Under the pieces are notes generated by a model. The model was not told the origin of the DNA, did not search any database, and saw only the letters and a program-made list of their open reading frames with translations. DNA of 64,000 nucleotides. Source: Rhea pennata. Lineage: Eukaryota; Chordata; Aves; Rheiformes; Rheidae. The stretch is taken from positions 563,001 through 627,000 of the forward strand of contig NC_084671.1 of assembly GCF_028389875.1 (NCBI RefSeq), written 5' to 3'. The translations under genes were made by a program, and so were the position numbers. This document shows positions 1-13,270 of this stretch, in pieces. How positions within the stretch are numbered: the first letter of the stretch is position 1; each line of letters begins with the position of its first letter.

Positions 1-143
1 AAGGTATATCTGATGTTTGCTCACAATTTGATTCTTGATTTCTTTCAAAATCTATGGTAATTTTAGAACAATGTATGAGTAGTGAAGAGACCTTTTGCTA
101 CCCAGAGTATCATCTGCTATATGATCTGATGGCTTTGTTTTAG

Positions 144-3100
144 ATTGCTGTGTATGTTCCGGGCAGCAAAGGTGCACCATCCTTTGTAAGACTCTATCAG
201 TATCCCAACTTCGGTGGTCCTCAGTCTGCACTGGCCAATAAAAGCTTCTTTAAATCTGACAAAGTAACGATGCTATGGAACAAAAAAGGTATAACAGCAG
301 TATATTTAATTCCTTATATTCTGCAAATTTTAGATTTAATTACTTTGTTTACCATGTGGATTTTGCATGCCATTTGCATTGGTATATATAAATAAATATT
401 AAAGATAGCCATTAATACCGATGCAATATTAAAGCCTCAATTCTGAATATTCTGAAGTGCTCATAACTTTTCTGTATTGACTTGCTTAATTTTGTGTATA
501 GCGATTCAGAATATTCTACACATCTGCAAATTATGCAATTGATTTGCATATTTGAATTGAGTTTTGTGATGATACCGTGTGTAAGATGTAAACATAAGAC
601 TGTATCAGGGCATAAAACAATTTTATTTTCCTGTAAAGTTGTATTTATACAGACATATAACAAATGGGATGACTTGCACAATCCTCTGTATGCTTTGTTG
701 TTTGTGAGCAATGATAATTGTTTCAGAATACTGTTGAAAAACTGTTTTACTTCACATTATTTAGACTACAGGGAAGGTATTACATAACTTTGTGCCCGCA
801 TGTGGTTTCTACATGTCTGCATAAAATAGATGTATTTTCAAAAGCTGTTGATGAAACCTTTTATTTGAGTACCAATGCTTGATTTTTGCCTTAGTCAGAT
901 GAAAAGCCTAAGACACTCTTGCTACTGTTGAACGTAATAAAACATCTTTTTATGCTTCAATAGTATGTTCACTTTCTTATAATTGCTTAGTTTACACTCT
1001 TCATCCAGAAATAGAAGATAGTTCTGTTTGGGTTAACATTTAAGAAAATTTCAGCTGAGAAGAGAATGATGAACATTGTTACCTAAGCAACTTTAACTGC
1101 AGAATTCAGTCAAACTAATTTTCTCTTTGTCCATGGTAGTTTGTGGAATAGTTTCTATGATTTGCAATAATTATATTGAACTAACTGTATGTCTGGTTTT
1201 AGCCACTGCTGTGCTAGTAATAGCTAGTACAGAAGTTGATAAATCAGGAGCTTCATACTATGGAGAGCAAACACTCCACTACATTGCAACAAATGGAGAA
1301 AGCGCAGTTGTACAACTACGTAAGTACATTTCGGACATTTTCATTGTATTGTAGCACTTGATAGTAGGAACTGCTGTTTCATTAACTTTTGTTTAGTGTA
1401 TGGTTTTTGGATGATGCAATGCCCTTGTGGCCAGGAAGGCCAATGGTCTCCTGGGTGCATTAGGAAGAGTGTTGCAAGCAGGTGGAGGGAGGTGATCCTG
1501 ACCCTCTGCTCAGCCCTGCTGAGGCCTCATCTTGAGTCCTGTGTCCAGTTCTGGGCTCCCCAGGACAAGAGAGACCTGGAGCTACTGGGGAGAGTCCAGC
1601 ATAGGGCTGCGAAGATGGTCAGAGGGCTGAAGCACCTGCCCTATGGGGAACGGCTGCGAGAGCTGGGCCTCTTCAGCCTGGGGAAGAGCAGACTGAGGGG
1701 GGATCTGATCAGTGTGTACAAGTACCTGAAGGGAGGGTGTCAGGGGGACGGGGACAAACTCTTTTCAGTTGTCCCGTGTGACAGGACAAGAGGCAATGGG
1801 CAGAAATTGAAGCACAGGAAGCTCCGCCTGACCGTGAGGGGGAATTTCTTCCCTGTGAGAGTGACAGAGCACTGGCACAGGTTGCCCAGAGAGGTTGTGG
1901 AGTCTCCTTCTCTGGAGATATTCAAACCTGCCTGCACATGATCCTGTACAACGTGCTCTAGGTGCCCCTGCTTGAGCAGGGGTGTTGGACTAGATGATCT
2001 CCAGCGGTCCCTTCCAACCTTACCGATTCTATGAATGAAGTAGTCTGATTTTAAACAAAAACAATTAAACAAAAAAAAATCACCAGAATTTTTTTTTTAG
2101 TTTGGAGTGAGTTTTTTAATGGTTAAATTATATTGCTGTATTTGGCATTCTCACGTTTGTAATGTCAGTGGCAGAGAGCACATACTTTCCATTAAAATAC
2201 ACAAATAATTGGTTTGGTGGGTGTTTGTAATACAGGAAGGGAATTTTGATTTTTAAGCATAATGGAACCAGTTTAATGTTTAAGAATCCAGGCAGGAAAA
2301 GTATGTTGCCAAACAAAATAATCTTGTATGTGCTTTTAGACATAGGATTGATAATTACCTAAGGAATGTGGGGCAGAGTGAGTAGGGTGGTTGTGGTTTT
2401 TTTTTCTTTTTTCTTTCTTTCTTTCTGTCTTTTTTTTTTTTTTTTTTAAGTATATTGAAAAATGAAAGGCCTACATTTTTCAGAGGAAAATGGAAAGGAG
2501 TTCTGTGACATGAAACTGACATGTTGGTGAAGAACAAGTGGACATTCAAATTCAATGTTTTGTTTGAATTTGAAGTCTATTGATTAACATTTTCTCCATG
2601 GTAGTATTTTTCCATTATCTTAAATTGTTGTTGTTTATTAAACACATGTTTTGTTTGGGGATTATAGGGAGGCTAGTTGTGAAGATTTCAAAACGCTGTG
2701 GAGATGGACTGGTATAAACTATTTTATGCTGAAGTGACTTAGAGATTGCAGCTCTTTAATATCAGTGCTGATCAGGATAACATTTCCAGTTTTCCTTCTA
2801 TAGCAAAACTTGTGGTGGCAGGTACTATGTCTCCATTTCCCTTAGTTGCTAACCTGACTGGGAAAAAATGATCAGGATTATAACTTAGTATTTTGAATCT
2901 GAGAGCAGTTTGTGTTCAAAAAATCAGTTTTTGTTTAACTCTGTGCTTATTAAAACCTCCTTTGTCATTTGAAGTTATTCATTTCAAATCTTTTATTTAA
3001 CAGGTAGCTTTATTATTAATTATCACTTAGCTATTCCTTTTCAATGAAAAATCCAAGTACTTCTGTCTTGCTTGTAAAATTGTTTTTTCCAACAAAAGCA

Positions 3101-6100
3101 AGTAAGCACTTGGAGTGAATAAAGTTTGATTTCCTTTTGATTTGTATCTTCTGGTTGCTTTTGAGGTCCAGTTTTGAAGCTTTTTACATGCTGTCATTTG
3201 TAGAGGGTTTTTTTTGGTTTTGTTTTGTTTTCTAGCTAATACATGCTCATGCTGCAGCTTTTGCTTTAGCTGTTGAAGCCCGTATAAGGCCGCCCTCATC
3301 TATCCAGCTGCCTACTGTCATGGAACTTGCAGAAACATAATTGTATTTCAGATCTGTCTCTGCAGTCACATTTGATTAACACATCATCAAAAAAGTTCTA
3401 AAGGGACAAATGCACAAACAATGGGATTACATAGCCCAGTTTCTAAAGATAATAAGGCTTTAAAATAGCAACAGGATTGAGCAGTTGAAGCTGTTTTGAT
3501 ATTTTGGGTCAACATTTGGATTTAAGAATTAATGCACTTGGCACTTAAAAGGGGAACAAGTAAAGGTATCCAGATTAGGAGTGTTATAATGAGCTGTGTT
3601 TTATTCACCCTTGTACATCTTATGTGAATTTTGGTCACATATCCATCTTTCTTCAATAGTTCTTAATGTAACTCCAGAGTAGTTTCCGACCGCATCAAAT
3701 TTTGATCAGTGTACATAAAAATGTTTTTGTGTGCTTTCCTACTTAAAAATCTGTCTCAAAATACTGCACATGAACAAGATCCAAAGATAACTTACATCAA
3801 TATTTCTTAGCTATGCAAAGCTAAGGTATTTAATAGTTCCTAGGGTAAGGAAGAAAAAAAAGGAACTAGTATCCAGCTGGTATAAAACTCCTGTTTTTGC
3901 AGGTTTCCAGTGGGACAGTTTGAGGAGGTCCTGAGATATCATGCTTGAATAACGAGGAAAAAAGATAAAGGATTTTTTTTTTACGTGAAAATATATGCTT
4001 ACTGTTAAAGTGCTGATGCTGACTCTACAGAGGTAATTTGGAATGGCTGCAGTTATTGTTGCAAACCTTATCTAAAATTATCAGAATATAAAATTTTTTT
4101 TGCTTCTGCTACTATTGTTAGCAGAATTCGTTCTCACTGTCAGTAATTGGATCATTGGATTTTAGCAAAGCATACAATTAAGAATCGTTATATATCTCTT
4201 TTCAGTACAAATGAAAATTGCTTAACAATAGCTGCATGTTTTCCTTTTCCTTTAGCAAAAAACGGTCCTATTTATGATGTTGTCTGGAATCCCAATTCTG
4301 TCGAGTTTTGTGCTGTGTATGGTTTTATGCCTGCCAAAGCAACAGTTTTTAATCTGAAATGTGACCCTGTGTTTGATTTTGGAACTGGCCCTCGCAATGC
4401 TGCCTACTACAGCCCCCCTGGACACATTCTAGTACTAGCAGGATTTGGAAATCTCAGAGGACAGATGGAAGTATGGGACGTTATAAACTACAAACTTATT
4501 TCCAAACCAGTAGCATCGGATTCCACCTATTTTGCTTGGTGCCCTGATGGGGAACATATTGTAACAGCTACCTGTGCTCCCAGGCTACGAGTTGGTAATG
4601 GTTACAAGATATGGCATTACACTGGCTCTGTTTTACACAACTATGAAGTACCATCAAATGAAGAAATATGGCAGGTTTCTTGGCAACCATTTTTGGATGG
4701 AGTATTTCCTGTGAAAGCAGTAAAATACCAGGCAGTCCCAAGTGAATTGCCAAGTTCTGAGCTAAAACCTGCTCAAGCGTACAGACCTCCAGCCTTGAGA
4801 AACAAGCCTGTAACAAGTTCCAAGCTTGTAAGTAGACTGTTTCATGTATGCAGTAGATTTTTCTGTTTCATTGCTATGCCTGTCTTTGAAGTTTGGCCTC
4901 AAATATGTGTGTATTCTTAATGAGGGATATTAGAAGAGTGATCAGACTGGAAGAATATTGTGAGTTTCTGAGAGGCTTTTGAGATGATCATCTTCCACTG
5001 GCTGTCACTCTTCTCCCTGTTTGCAAGAACTTATGCTAGAAAACTGAAATTTCTGTGGTCAAAATATTACTCTTCCACAAAGCTGTTTGCAGATTTTAAA
5101 ACTGCAACAAGCACTGGAACAATGAACTGCAAATTTGGTGTACAGTAAGATCGAGTACACTGGTTAAAATAAGAACCTCAGGTCTGGGTGACCCAACTTG
5201 ACCGAAGTCCAAACCCAGTTAGATAGGTGGTTGACTCTCCTCTCAAAACTTTGTGTGTCCCCCCCCCCCCCCCCATACTAGGTAAGTTTACTTGCATGAG
5301 AGAGATCTGATTGTTAGCTGGTCAGCTGCAGTCTAAACAAGTTTCACATAGCAGCCTACTTGTTTAATTAGTTTTATTTTCTGTCAGTTTTCAACATAGG
5401 TTGAGTGAAGCAGCTAATTACATTTAATAATTGTAGCTTTGATGTTTACATTTAAACCATAGAGAACTTTGAACCTTTTAATTTTAAAGAAAATAGTTCT
5501 ACTTGGCTGTGAATAATCCATGAATCATATTAATGTCTGATTTTACCAGTGATTGATAAGCAGAGGTAGTAGAGAAAAGATACATTAAATAAAGGAATAA
5601 TGTTCACTTTTATGGGCAGGAAATTAAAACTGGTAGGTAAGATATGTATTTTTAAACCTATTTGTGTATAAATATATCAGTTTGCTAAACCAAGTATAAA
5701 AATAGAATTGAACATGTTTGGGAGATAAGTACTTTTTTTTTTTTAAGTGATATGTATTTAATATTTGTTTACTTTTCTTTAGAAAGCTCAGTAATACAAA
5801 GTCTGGTCTCAGCTCCCAATTTGTCATGTGTGTTAGCTCTTAACTGAAGGGTAGGATTGCCCTATCCAAAAAAAGGAGGAAGGGACCAACACCCAGCTAT
5901 TCCTTTCTTTTCACTAGGAGTGTGAGTTAAACAACTGCTGATAAAAGCAAGATGCTAAGCTTCAGTCATTGTGTGCTGTTTTATTCCTGTCTGAATTTTG
6001 TTTCTTTGAGGAGATAAAACACGATGATTCTGCTATTTTGATGATGATCCATAAAGTCCCTAAGAGATACTAGGCAGTCCCAAAAAGAAAAATGTTGAGA

Positions 6101-9100
6101 ATGGAAGGATTTGAAACACATTTCGTACTGTCTTCCTATACTGAAAGGAGGCAGAAAGGGCACACACTTTTGTTTTCTTCCTTCCTTTACATATGGTGTT
6201 GCCTTAAGTAGGTTTTGAGATCCAGTGTTAATTTTTTGTAACATCATGTTTACCAACATGGAATAAAGGTTTCAAAAATGTTAATTTTGCATATTCTACA
6301 GCATGAGGATGAGCCACCTCAGAATATGAAACCACAGTCAGGAACCAGTGAAAAGCCACTCTCTAAAACAGCCCTCAAAAATCAAAGGAAGCATGAAGCA
6401 AAGAAGGCTGCTAAACAGGTATTGCAAAAGTAGTTCTTCTAAAGATAAGGTTAAATTAATTTTCACAAATGTAATGATCAGTCTCAGAGCAGTGACTGTC
6501 AGTTGCACTGAAAGTCATCTATCCATTTTGCATCTGCTAATTTTGGGGAGAGTGGTGGTACTTTAAGTCATTTTCTTACATCTGCAGTAGTCTGATAGTA
6601 AATGACAGCTGTGGCTAGTTGCTGTAAATTTGTTAGCTGAAGTGAGATAGACTGGGAAGACTGAGATTGAGACATCAGTGTTTACATTCATGTTAAGATT
6701 ACATGCTTTTGCCTTTTCACCTTTTGACAGTCTGCGTAGTTCTTTCTAGTCTTACGTGCGAAGTGAGCACTGGCTGACTGCTTTGATGTGTCCTACCAGC
6801 AGGCCAGGGCTGAGGCATGTTATCAGGACAGACCAAAAAGAGCCTGTTTGGGTTTTGTTCTTCTGTTTGTTTGTTTTGTTTTGCTTCACCTCTTTGTTTT
6901 CTAATCTTTGGCTAGGTAGATTAAAAAACAGCTTTTGGTATTAGCCTTCCAATTCCTGCAAACTTCTGTAGTTAAGAAACTAGTTTCTTAACTACAGAAG
7001 TTTGGACTTTTGATTTTCTTATACTGGTTCAAGCCCTTTCTTTCACTTTGAAGACAATGAACCACCAGTATACTTCTAAAAATATTTGTGAATGTGTATT
7101 TGTCTTGTCATGCTTACTGATTTTTGCCTATGCTAAGTATGTTTGGTGTCTTGGGGAAGAAAAAAATAAAAACAGCATGCAAGTTTTATAGAAAACCACT
7201 TTTCATGGAAACCATGTAATAGGTAACAATGCATCATAGGATGTCACTTAAATTTTGGAGAACACCAGCAAACTAATGGAGAAAGAAATAATAATGGATC
7301 GCTTCCAATGATTATATAGATTTGCATCAATCCTTTTGTAATTTGAGGCATTTTTTGTAGGTAAAGCATTTGTTAATCTGTTTGCAGGAGGCCAAAGCTG
7401 ATACAAACCAGGAATCTGCACAGTCCTCAGCATCACAGAATGCACCACGCAATGCTGTGCCTGCTGTGACATCAGGAGATCCTGAAGTAGACAAAAAGAT
7501 AAAGAATTTAAAAAAGGTGAGGAGATTTTCTAATGAACAGCTGATTTCTCTAAGAGATAGTCTTTGAGATATAGTCTGATTGTGACTTGAGTTCAGTGAT
7601 ACAGCATTAACACAGCTAGCAAATTTCCCAAATCTTAAAAACATTCCTCTGCTTTTCCATTTTGTAAAACAGTAGGAGTCATCACTTACCAGGACTCCCA
7701 AAGCCCTTACCAGAGTAGTGTCTAGACAGCATAGAAGACACTGGAACCTATATGGAAAAACAGTCCCAGTCTCCTCCTATAAATACTGTTGCCAAATGAG
7801 GGGCATAGCTTAAGTGTTAAATGCTTAGAGAGCAACTGTGTGGGCTTCTTGTTCAGGCTGCACTTTCCTCAGCTGTGGATGATCTGGGAACCTGCTTTTG
7901 TTATAAGCAGAACTTACTCTCTTCTTCCCTTGATCTTAAAGTTATATTTTTCCTGAGAGTTTTTGAGCAGTTTAAGATAGATTTTGGATCTGAGAAGGTG
8001 AATGTGGTGTGAATTTCTTCATAAACATTTGAATGGCATGAGTGCAAAGTTTATTGCCAAGCTTGGGAATTCTTTGATTTAATTTCAGGATGGAAGTTGT
8101 TTGGTCCAGGCCAGGAAATCTTTCCCATTTCTGCATAATGTGTCAGGGCTTTTTCTCTTGGCCTTCTCCTGCTTTGTATATTCTTATGTTTTGGTTAATA
8201 TTCCAACCTTTTTGAAGAAAATGTATGGAGAAGGCACATAGTGATAGTGGAGGAGTTCATTTCTGATTCTGGATCTAGCCCTTCAGTCAGGTAATGCATG
8301 CTGTTTGTTTCAAGACTAAGTGCTTCTGTTCTCTAGGTTCTTGTAAGACATATCTTTTATTGGTGGGAAAATTCTGGATTAGATGCTCAGATGAAATATG
8401 TCTTCTCTGTTGAGAACTGACTCCTGGTAAATCAGGCAATTGCAAGTGCAGGAACTTCTACGGACTGTTTTCTGTTCTTGCTTCACTCATGTCTTTGTTT
8501 TTCATAGAAACTAAAGGCAATTGAGCAGCTGAAAGAACAAGCAGCCGCTGGCAAACAGCTAGAGAAAAACCAGGTACTGTTATTTTGCCACTGTACTCAA
8601 TCCATAGTGCTTTCAGTAATACCTCCGCTTAAAATCCTGTAAGATTATGATCTCTTTATATCCTTTCCTTTTCAAAATCAGGTAAGTAGAAGAAATTACC
8701 TCAAATGTTTCTCGAGAGGCAGGGTTCCTATCAGCAAGTTAACAAGAACGCACAGAGAGCATGTTTGATGTTCATTTATGATATCCTTACATCTATTTCT
8801 GTCCAGCATAGTTATCAAATGGGTCATTTGTTCATCATGCTGCCATTCCTGCCATTGCCACAACTCCTGTGGGTTATGTAGAATAAAATGCTCATATTGA
8901 CCAAATACTGCCAATGTACAGTGGCTTTAGTGTTGTGAGCACTTCTGTGTTACTCACTGTGACATCCCTATCCATTTCTTGCATGTGTGATCACCACTTC
9001 TAGCCTGCAGTGTTCTTTGGCTCAAGCACACATCTATGCTGTCTTTGGACTAAGTGCTATAAACATAAAGAATGATACATAGCAGTTACCTTTCCTCTCT

Positions 9101-10925
9101 GGGATAAAGTACCTGTCACACAGTATTGATATACTTCCTAGCTTCACTGGCTAGCAGCGATAGAAATGGTGCCTTTGGTCTCAGGTTTGTATGGCAAGGA
9201 TTAGGTTTTAGTTTGGAGAAATTAGACTGTGTGGCAGGAAAATGAGGAAGAAGGAAACGTGATTAGAGCAGAGAAGTCAGGAGAATGAAAAACAGCAGGG
9301 TCATGGGGTTTGGGGTATTTTCAGACTGAAGTCTGGGAAGCTGTGCAGAGCTGCTTTTGCATCTTCCAGTATTGCCACCAAAGGTAGTACTTGCTAGTGG
9401 TAGTATTCAAAGTAAGTTTGGGAGACTGCCTGCATAGTTAACAGATACAAATATCTGGGATAGTTAAGAATATTTAAGTAGTGTCAGCAAGTGACCCATT
9501 TTCTCTCACCCTTACTATTTCCCACTATTTACTTAAGGAGTTATTTTGATTAAGGGATTTCTTGAGCTTTGGTCTGTAAACAGCCTTTCTCTGTAATTAA
9601 TGGATATGTTAGAGTAGTGGTTAGGGGAGACATGTTTTGGGCAAAGTCTATTTTTAGCTTATTTTTCCAATAAATGAAAGTATCTGAGAACTAGTATCTG
9701 TCCATGTCTATAAAGGTCAAGTCATATTTAGACCTTATAGATAACCTTGTTCAAAACAATCACAGAGTGTTCCTTTCAGCTTATCAAATTTCTGGTCTTT
9801 TAAGCCTTTGGCGAAGGAGTTGAGTCTGCAGGGAGCACTTGTGAAGAGAAATTCTTTTGTCTTCAGAAGAAAAAGAACAAAGTCTTGTTCTCCTGGGAGA
9901 TGCTAAGGAGATTTCCTGCTCTGTTTGTGGAAGGGCTGTTTATACTCTGCTTACACTGAGAAGCAGAATGCTGGGAATCTATTTCCTCCTATTCACTGGG
10001 AATCAATCTATACAGATGATATTGGACAATGCAATGACAATATAAACAAATTGGAGCTTGGCGTTCCCAATTAGGCTTAAGGCAGTAAGAGAACTAACAT
10101 ATCTTGTCAAGTCGTAGAATATGTACCTGTGCCAGCTAAACTACAGGCACGCTCAGCTGGAGTCTACACAGCTCAGGCTCTTCTTACAAACTGTTTGCCA
10201 CAGATATGTATCAGACAGTAATGCAGGATCTGTATTAAACTTCTCAGAGAAGTTGTGCGTTGATACTGTGGTCTGTTTCACGTACTGCTGTCAAAGGGGT
10301 AGCCTGCCCTGGAGTAGGGTTGGAAGCATCCAGTCGGGTGTCTGAGTTGAGTGTCGTATGTGAGCATACAGGTGCTCTTGGGAAAGGGACACTACTGCGT
10401 GATGTGGTGTGGGGACACTGGTTGTACCTTAGTCCTCTTTGCAGCACATTATAAACACCACAATGGTATGGCTCTTGGTTTTCCTGGTCTCTGGTGCTGG
10501 ACTATGTGCTCACCCCAAAGCAGCATACTCTCTAGGACAATACATAGCGAAGAGCCTGTTACAACAGAAATACTTGGACAACAGTGTGTTGTGTGTGGTA
10601 GCCTTTCCGGTCTGCTGCTGGCCTGGTTGCATGCCACCTTTAATAGAAAGGCAGGTGCCAGTGGGGCTATACAGAGCATGACAGTGTGTGCCTATTTTGT
10701 CATCCAACCCAGTTTCCTGCAATTTATGGTATATTTTTAATCTCTTTCTGCTGTAGACTGGAGTTATATATGACTTTGCATTATCTTCATAAATACTGCT
10801 CTTTTGATTTCCCATATAATAAGCTAGATCTGTGATATCTCATGTTTTTATTTTTCTAGCTGGAGAAGATTCAGAAAGAAACTACTCTCCTTCAAGAATT
10901 GGAAGATCTAGAACTGGGTCTCTAA
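144..10925 (+). CDS. EIF2A: EIF2A, eukaryotic translation initiation factor 2A (3' seven coding exons; 5' part outside window)
   Basis: Cytosolic WD-repeat factor that can deliver initiator Met-tRNA to the 40S subunit independently of the eIF2 trimer. Exons, with GT-AG borders and consistent phase: 144-288, 1203-1319, 4256-4827, 6302-6418, 7388-7516, 8508-8573, 10860-10925 (stop TAA 10923-10925). The translation follows vertebrate EIF2A closely from the region near residue 185 of the human protein to the end. It starts at [14 protein letters not shown], holds the last blades of the beta-propeller ([10 protein letters not shown]..., [14 protein letters not shown]), a basic linker ([16 protein letters not shown]) and a C-terminal coiled coil ([20 protein letters not shown]) ending ELEDLELGL. 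The largest intron (1320-4255) contains a CR1 copy. Earlier exons, the ATG and the promoter lie to the left. Identification is by recalled protein similarity; exon borders are read directly. Confidence 0.97.
1417..2034 (+). mobile_element. CR1 LINE, 3' fragment, in EIF2A intron
   Basis: About 620 bases, same orientation as EIF2A. It runs from the CR1 segment reading GGCCAATGGTCTCCTGGGTG, through the typical 'heads of RT end / 3'UTR' stretch (gggctgcgaagatggtcagagg; acctgaagggagggtgtcag), to the terminal gattctatgaatgaa, a degenerate form of the CR1 8-bp end repeat. An open stretch at 1396-1941 is the tail of the RT frame and not a gene. It is 5' truncated, as usual for CR1. Confidence 0.93.
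2035..4255 (+). other. EIF2A intron, remaining part
   Basis: Apart from a T/C-rich tract at about 2397-2448 I see no exon, RNA gene or repeat family that I can name. The sequence is AT-rich ordinary intron ending in a good polypyrimidine acceptor at 4241-4255. Confidence 0.6.
4256..4827 (+). CDS. EIF2A: EIF2A large propeller exon
   Basis: Single 572-base exon, acceptor tttag at 4251-4255, donor gtaagt at 4828. Its first two bases complete a proline codon begun at 1319. It codes for [17 protein letters not shown] through [12 protein letters not shown], the last beta-propeller blades and the start of the proline-rich linker. The frame stays open past the donor for about 30 codons, but that tail is intron. 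Confidence 0.96.
6959..7004. repeat. Perfect 46-bp palindrome (no spacer)
   Basis: The left half 6959-6981 is the exact reverse complement of the right half 6982-7004, centred on AACTAGTT. There is no unpaired loop and no mismatch over 23 bp per arm. It lies in the EIF2A intron between exons 6302-6418 and 7388-7516. Directly visible in the sequence; a role is not. Confidence 0.97.
8574..10859 (+). other. EIF2A last intron
   Basis: 2.3 kb of intron. Short open frames on both strands (for example 10351-10740) have no splice context or recognisable protein content. I see no LINE or snoRNA that I can support. Confidence 0.55.
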
Positions 10926-10995
10926 GCTTCATGTAAATCCAGTGGGGCTTTAACACAAAATTCCTGCAAAATATAATGTGTATTAACTTGAACAG

Positions 10996-11001
10996 AATAA
11001 A
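10996..11001 (+). terminator. EIF2A poly(A) signal (first)
   Basis: AATAAA 70 bases after the EIF2A stop codon. A second AATAAA lies at 11325-11330, so two 3' ends about 330 bases apart are likely. Confidence 0.75.
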
Positions 11002-11324
11002 ATGTTTCAGCAAATGACTGAGGATGCAAAAGTTTACAAATTTGCTGCACACTTGCCTTTCTAAAACCTTTCATAAAGATTTGTGCACATGCAAAATTGT
11101 TAACAAATAATGCGTGTCACATCAACTGGTTCTGCTGCTATTTAAACCAAAAATGTGCTTATGTTCTGAAAGCATATTGCTTTAAAAACAGAAAAAGCAT
11201 GTTGGTTTATGTCTTTCTCTTTTTTTGGAGTGAAGAGGGAAAGGGGCTGAGGTTTACCCATTTGATGTGTTTATTATATTTAAAAAGACATATGACCTTT
11301 CTGCAGCAATAGGATGTAGACAAA

Positions 11325-11330
11325 AATAAA
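11325..11330 (+). terminator. EIF2A poly(A) signal (second)
   Basis: AATAAA about 400 bases after the stop, in an AT-rich 3'UTR; the likely distal cleavage signal. Confidence 0.65.
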
Positions 11331-11339
11331 GAGCATTTA

Positions 11340-12039
11340 ATAATGAAAGTACTTCTGTTCTTCTGTTACAAGGGCAGAATTTAAAAAATAATGAAGCCAT
11401 ATCTCCAAGATCAAAAATAATTCACTGCTAAGGATGAATGAAGTTTCAAATACTGCAGCTGCTATGGTGATCCTGGCACAATTTTTACTGACTGCATTTT
11501 CATTTTTTAATTGTTTTTCTTGTTCCCTTTTTCTGATCCATTATTTGTAACCCTTAAAACAAAAGACTAAGTATGCAGAGAAAAGGTTGTGATGGTTTTT
11601 ACACTATGTTGTCAAATTCACAAACTAAAAGATTTGCTGTAAAATAAGTATTTTTGCTGTAAGATTTGCAGATCTTATCTGGAGTAGTATTAGGCTCAGC
11701 TGTATACCACCTTATCTGTTATAACAAAAAATATTTTTATTATCTATCTCACTGGAGCGCTGGGCAATAGTGTTAACTTGCCCTATAGTTTTATATATAT
11801 AAATCCAACATCAATGAGCTTTTTCAGATTGACAGTATCCTCTAACTATTAAATTCAGTAAACACAGTATATGAATATTTAGATCATGGTTTGCATTCTT
11901 CAGCATTTCATAAAATTCTATTTCCAGGACAGAGTTCACAGTCACGATTTATTGCGTATTAATGTCTTGCCTCTTTATTTATACAACAAATAAAATTGGT
12001 CAGCTTTTTAGTATTTCATTTAATACCTCAAACTAAATC

Positions 12040-12079
<40 letters not shown>

Positions 12080-12420
12080 TTAATAATTTCAACTTGCTTC
12101 TATCTGGTCTCCCCTCGGTTGATCTTTCAAGAAGAGCGTATCTGTGGGTGTTAGGTACGTGACCATCTGATTGCTTTAGTGATAATGTCGGAGCTCACGC
12201 GTGACCCCACGAGGTGGAGCAACAGCTCGTGCTCTGCAAGGCCAGCCCCGAACGAACGATGGTTTTCAGGCTATGAACGGTAGCAAATCTTGCATTACCC
12301 GCTGCGTGCGCGTGTGGGGGGGGGGTGGAGAATGTGATGCATTTTGAAGATCATCTTCATGTAAACTGTTAAGAAAACTGCTCTCAGCAAGGTATCGTTC
12401 AGGAGCGCTTTTTTTGCCGA
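11340..12420. other. EIF2A-SELENOT intergenic gap
   Basis: AT-rich spacer of about 1.1 kb with no gene. It holds a pure TA dinucleotide run at 12044-12075 and a G-run at 12315-12324 just before the CpG island begins. Confidence 0.7.
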
Positions 12421-13270
12421 CGTATCTGCAGCGTGGGCCTAACTGTTCCGCGCTTCGCGCTGCGCAGCGCGCTCCCCTGGCAGCGGCGGGTGCCTGAGGC
12501 GGGCCGTGGTAACGGGGGGGGCCGCGGCGGCGCGCGGCAGCCTCGCCTCACGCGGCGGCGCGCGGGCGGCGGCCGCTAGGGGCGGGGCGCCCCCGCGCGG
12601 CGGTCACGTGGCGGCGCGTGCCCGTCCGCTCCCCTCGCGCGTGCGCAGAGCGGCGCGGCGCCTGCGTGACCTTGGCGCGGCGGCGGCTCGGCTCGGCGCG
12701 GCGCGGCGGCATGCGGGCGGCGGCGGCAGTGCTGGTGGCGGCGGCGGCGGCGCTGGTGGCGGCGCCGGGCGGCGGCGCGGCGGAGCCGGGCGGGCTGCCG
12801 GCCAAGAAGCTGCGCATGGCCTACGCCACGGGGCCGCTGCTCAAGTTCCAGATCTGGTGAGGGCGGCGGGGAAGATGGCGGCGCCCGGCGCGCAGAGGCG
12901 CCGCGGGCCCGGCGGGGCGGCCCTCAGGCCGCGGAGGGGCCGCCGGGGCTGCGGCGCGGCGGCGGGCCCGGAGCCGGCGCGGGGGAGGCGGGAGCGGCGG
13001 CGGCCCCGCTCGGGCCTTGCGGCGAGGAGCCTGCGGAAGGGCTGCGGACGGAGCCGCTCTGCGCCCGCCGCGGCGCCGGCGACGTCGCTCGCTTGAGGAG
13101 GAGAGGGCGGCGGTGCGTCCCGGGGCGCCGGGCGCGGCGGGCGGGCAGCGGGTCCGCGGCCGCTGCCCCGAAACGCGCGGCCGCCGGGGCCGGGGCCGGG
13201 GCAGGCTCGGTGGGCCTTGGGCGCTGGGCCGGCTTCTCCGTTACTGTGGAGCCGCGTAGCTTGCAGAAAG
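12420..13270. promoter_or_regulatory. CpG island, SELENOT promoter and first exon
   Basis: CpG density rises sharply at about 12420 and falls at about 13270. The island contains many GGCGG/GCGCGC motifs and the SELENOT ATG at 12711. Open frames of 60-200 codons on both strands here (for example 12506-13096) reflect GC bias only. Confidence 0.85.

Noticed and set aside
1396-1941. 181-codon plus frame
   Set aside because: CR1 reverse-transcriptase tail inside an intron, not a host gene.
6959-7004. Palindrome considered as a microRNA hairpin
   Set aside because: Perfect pairing with no loop is unlike a pre-miRNA.
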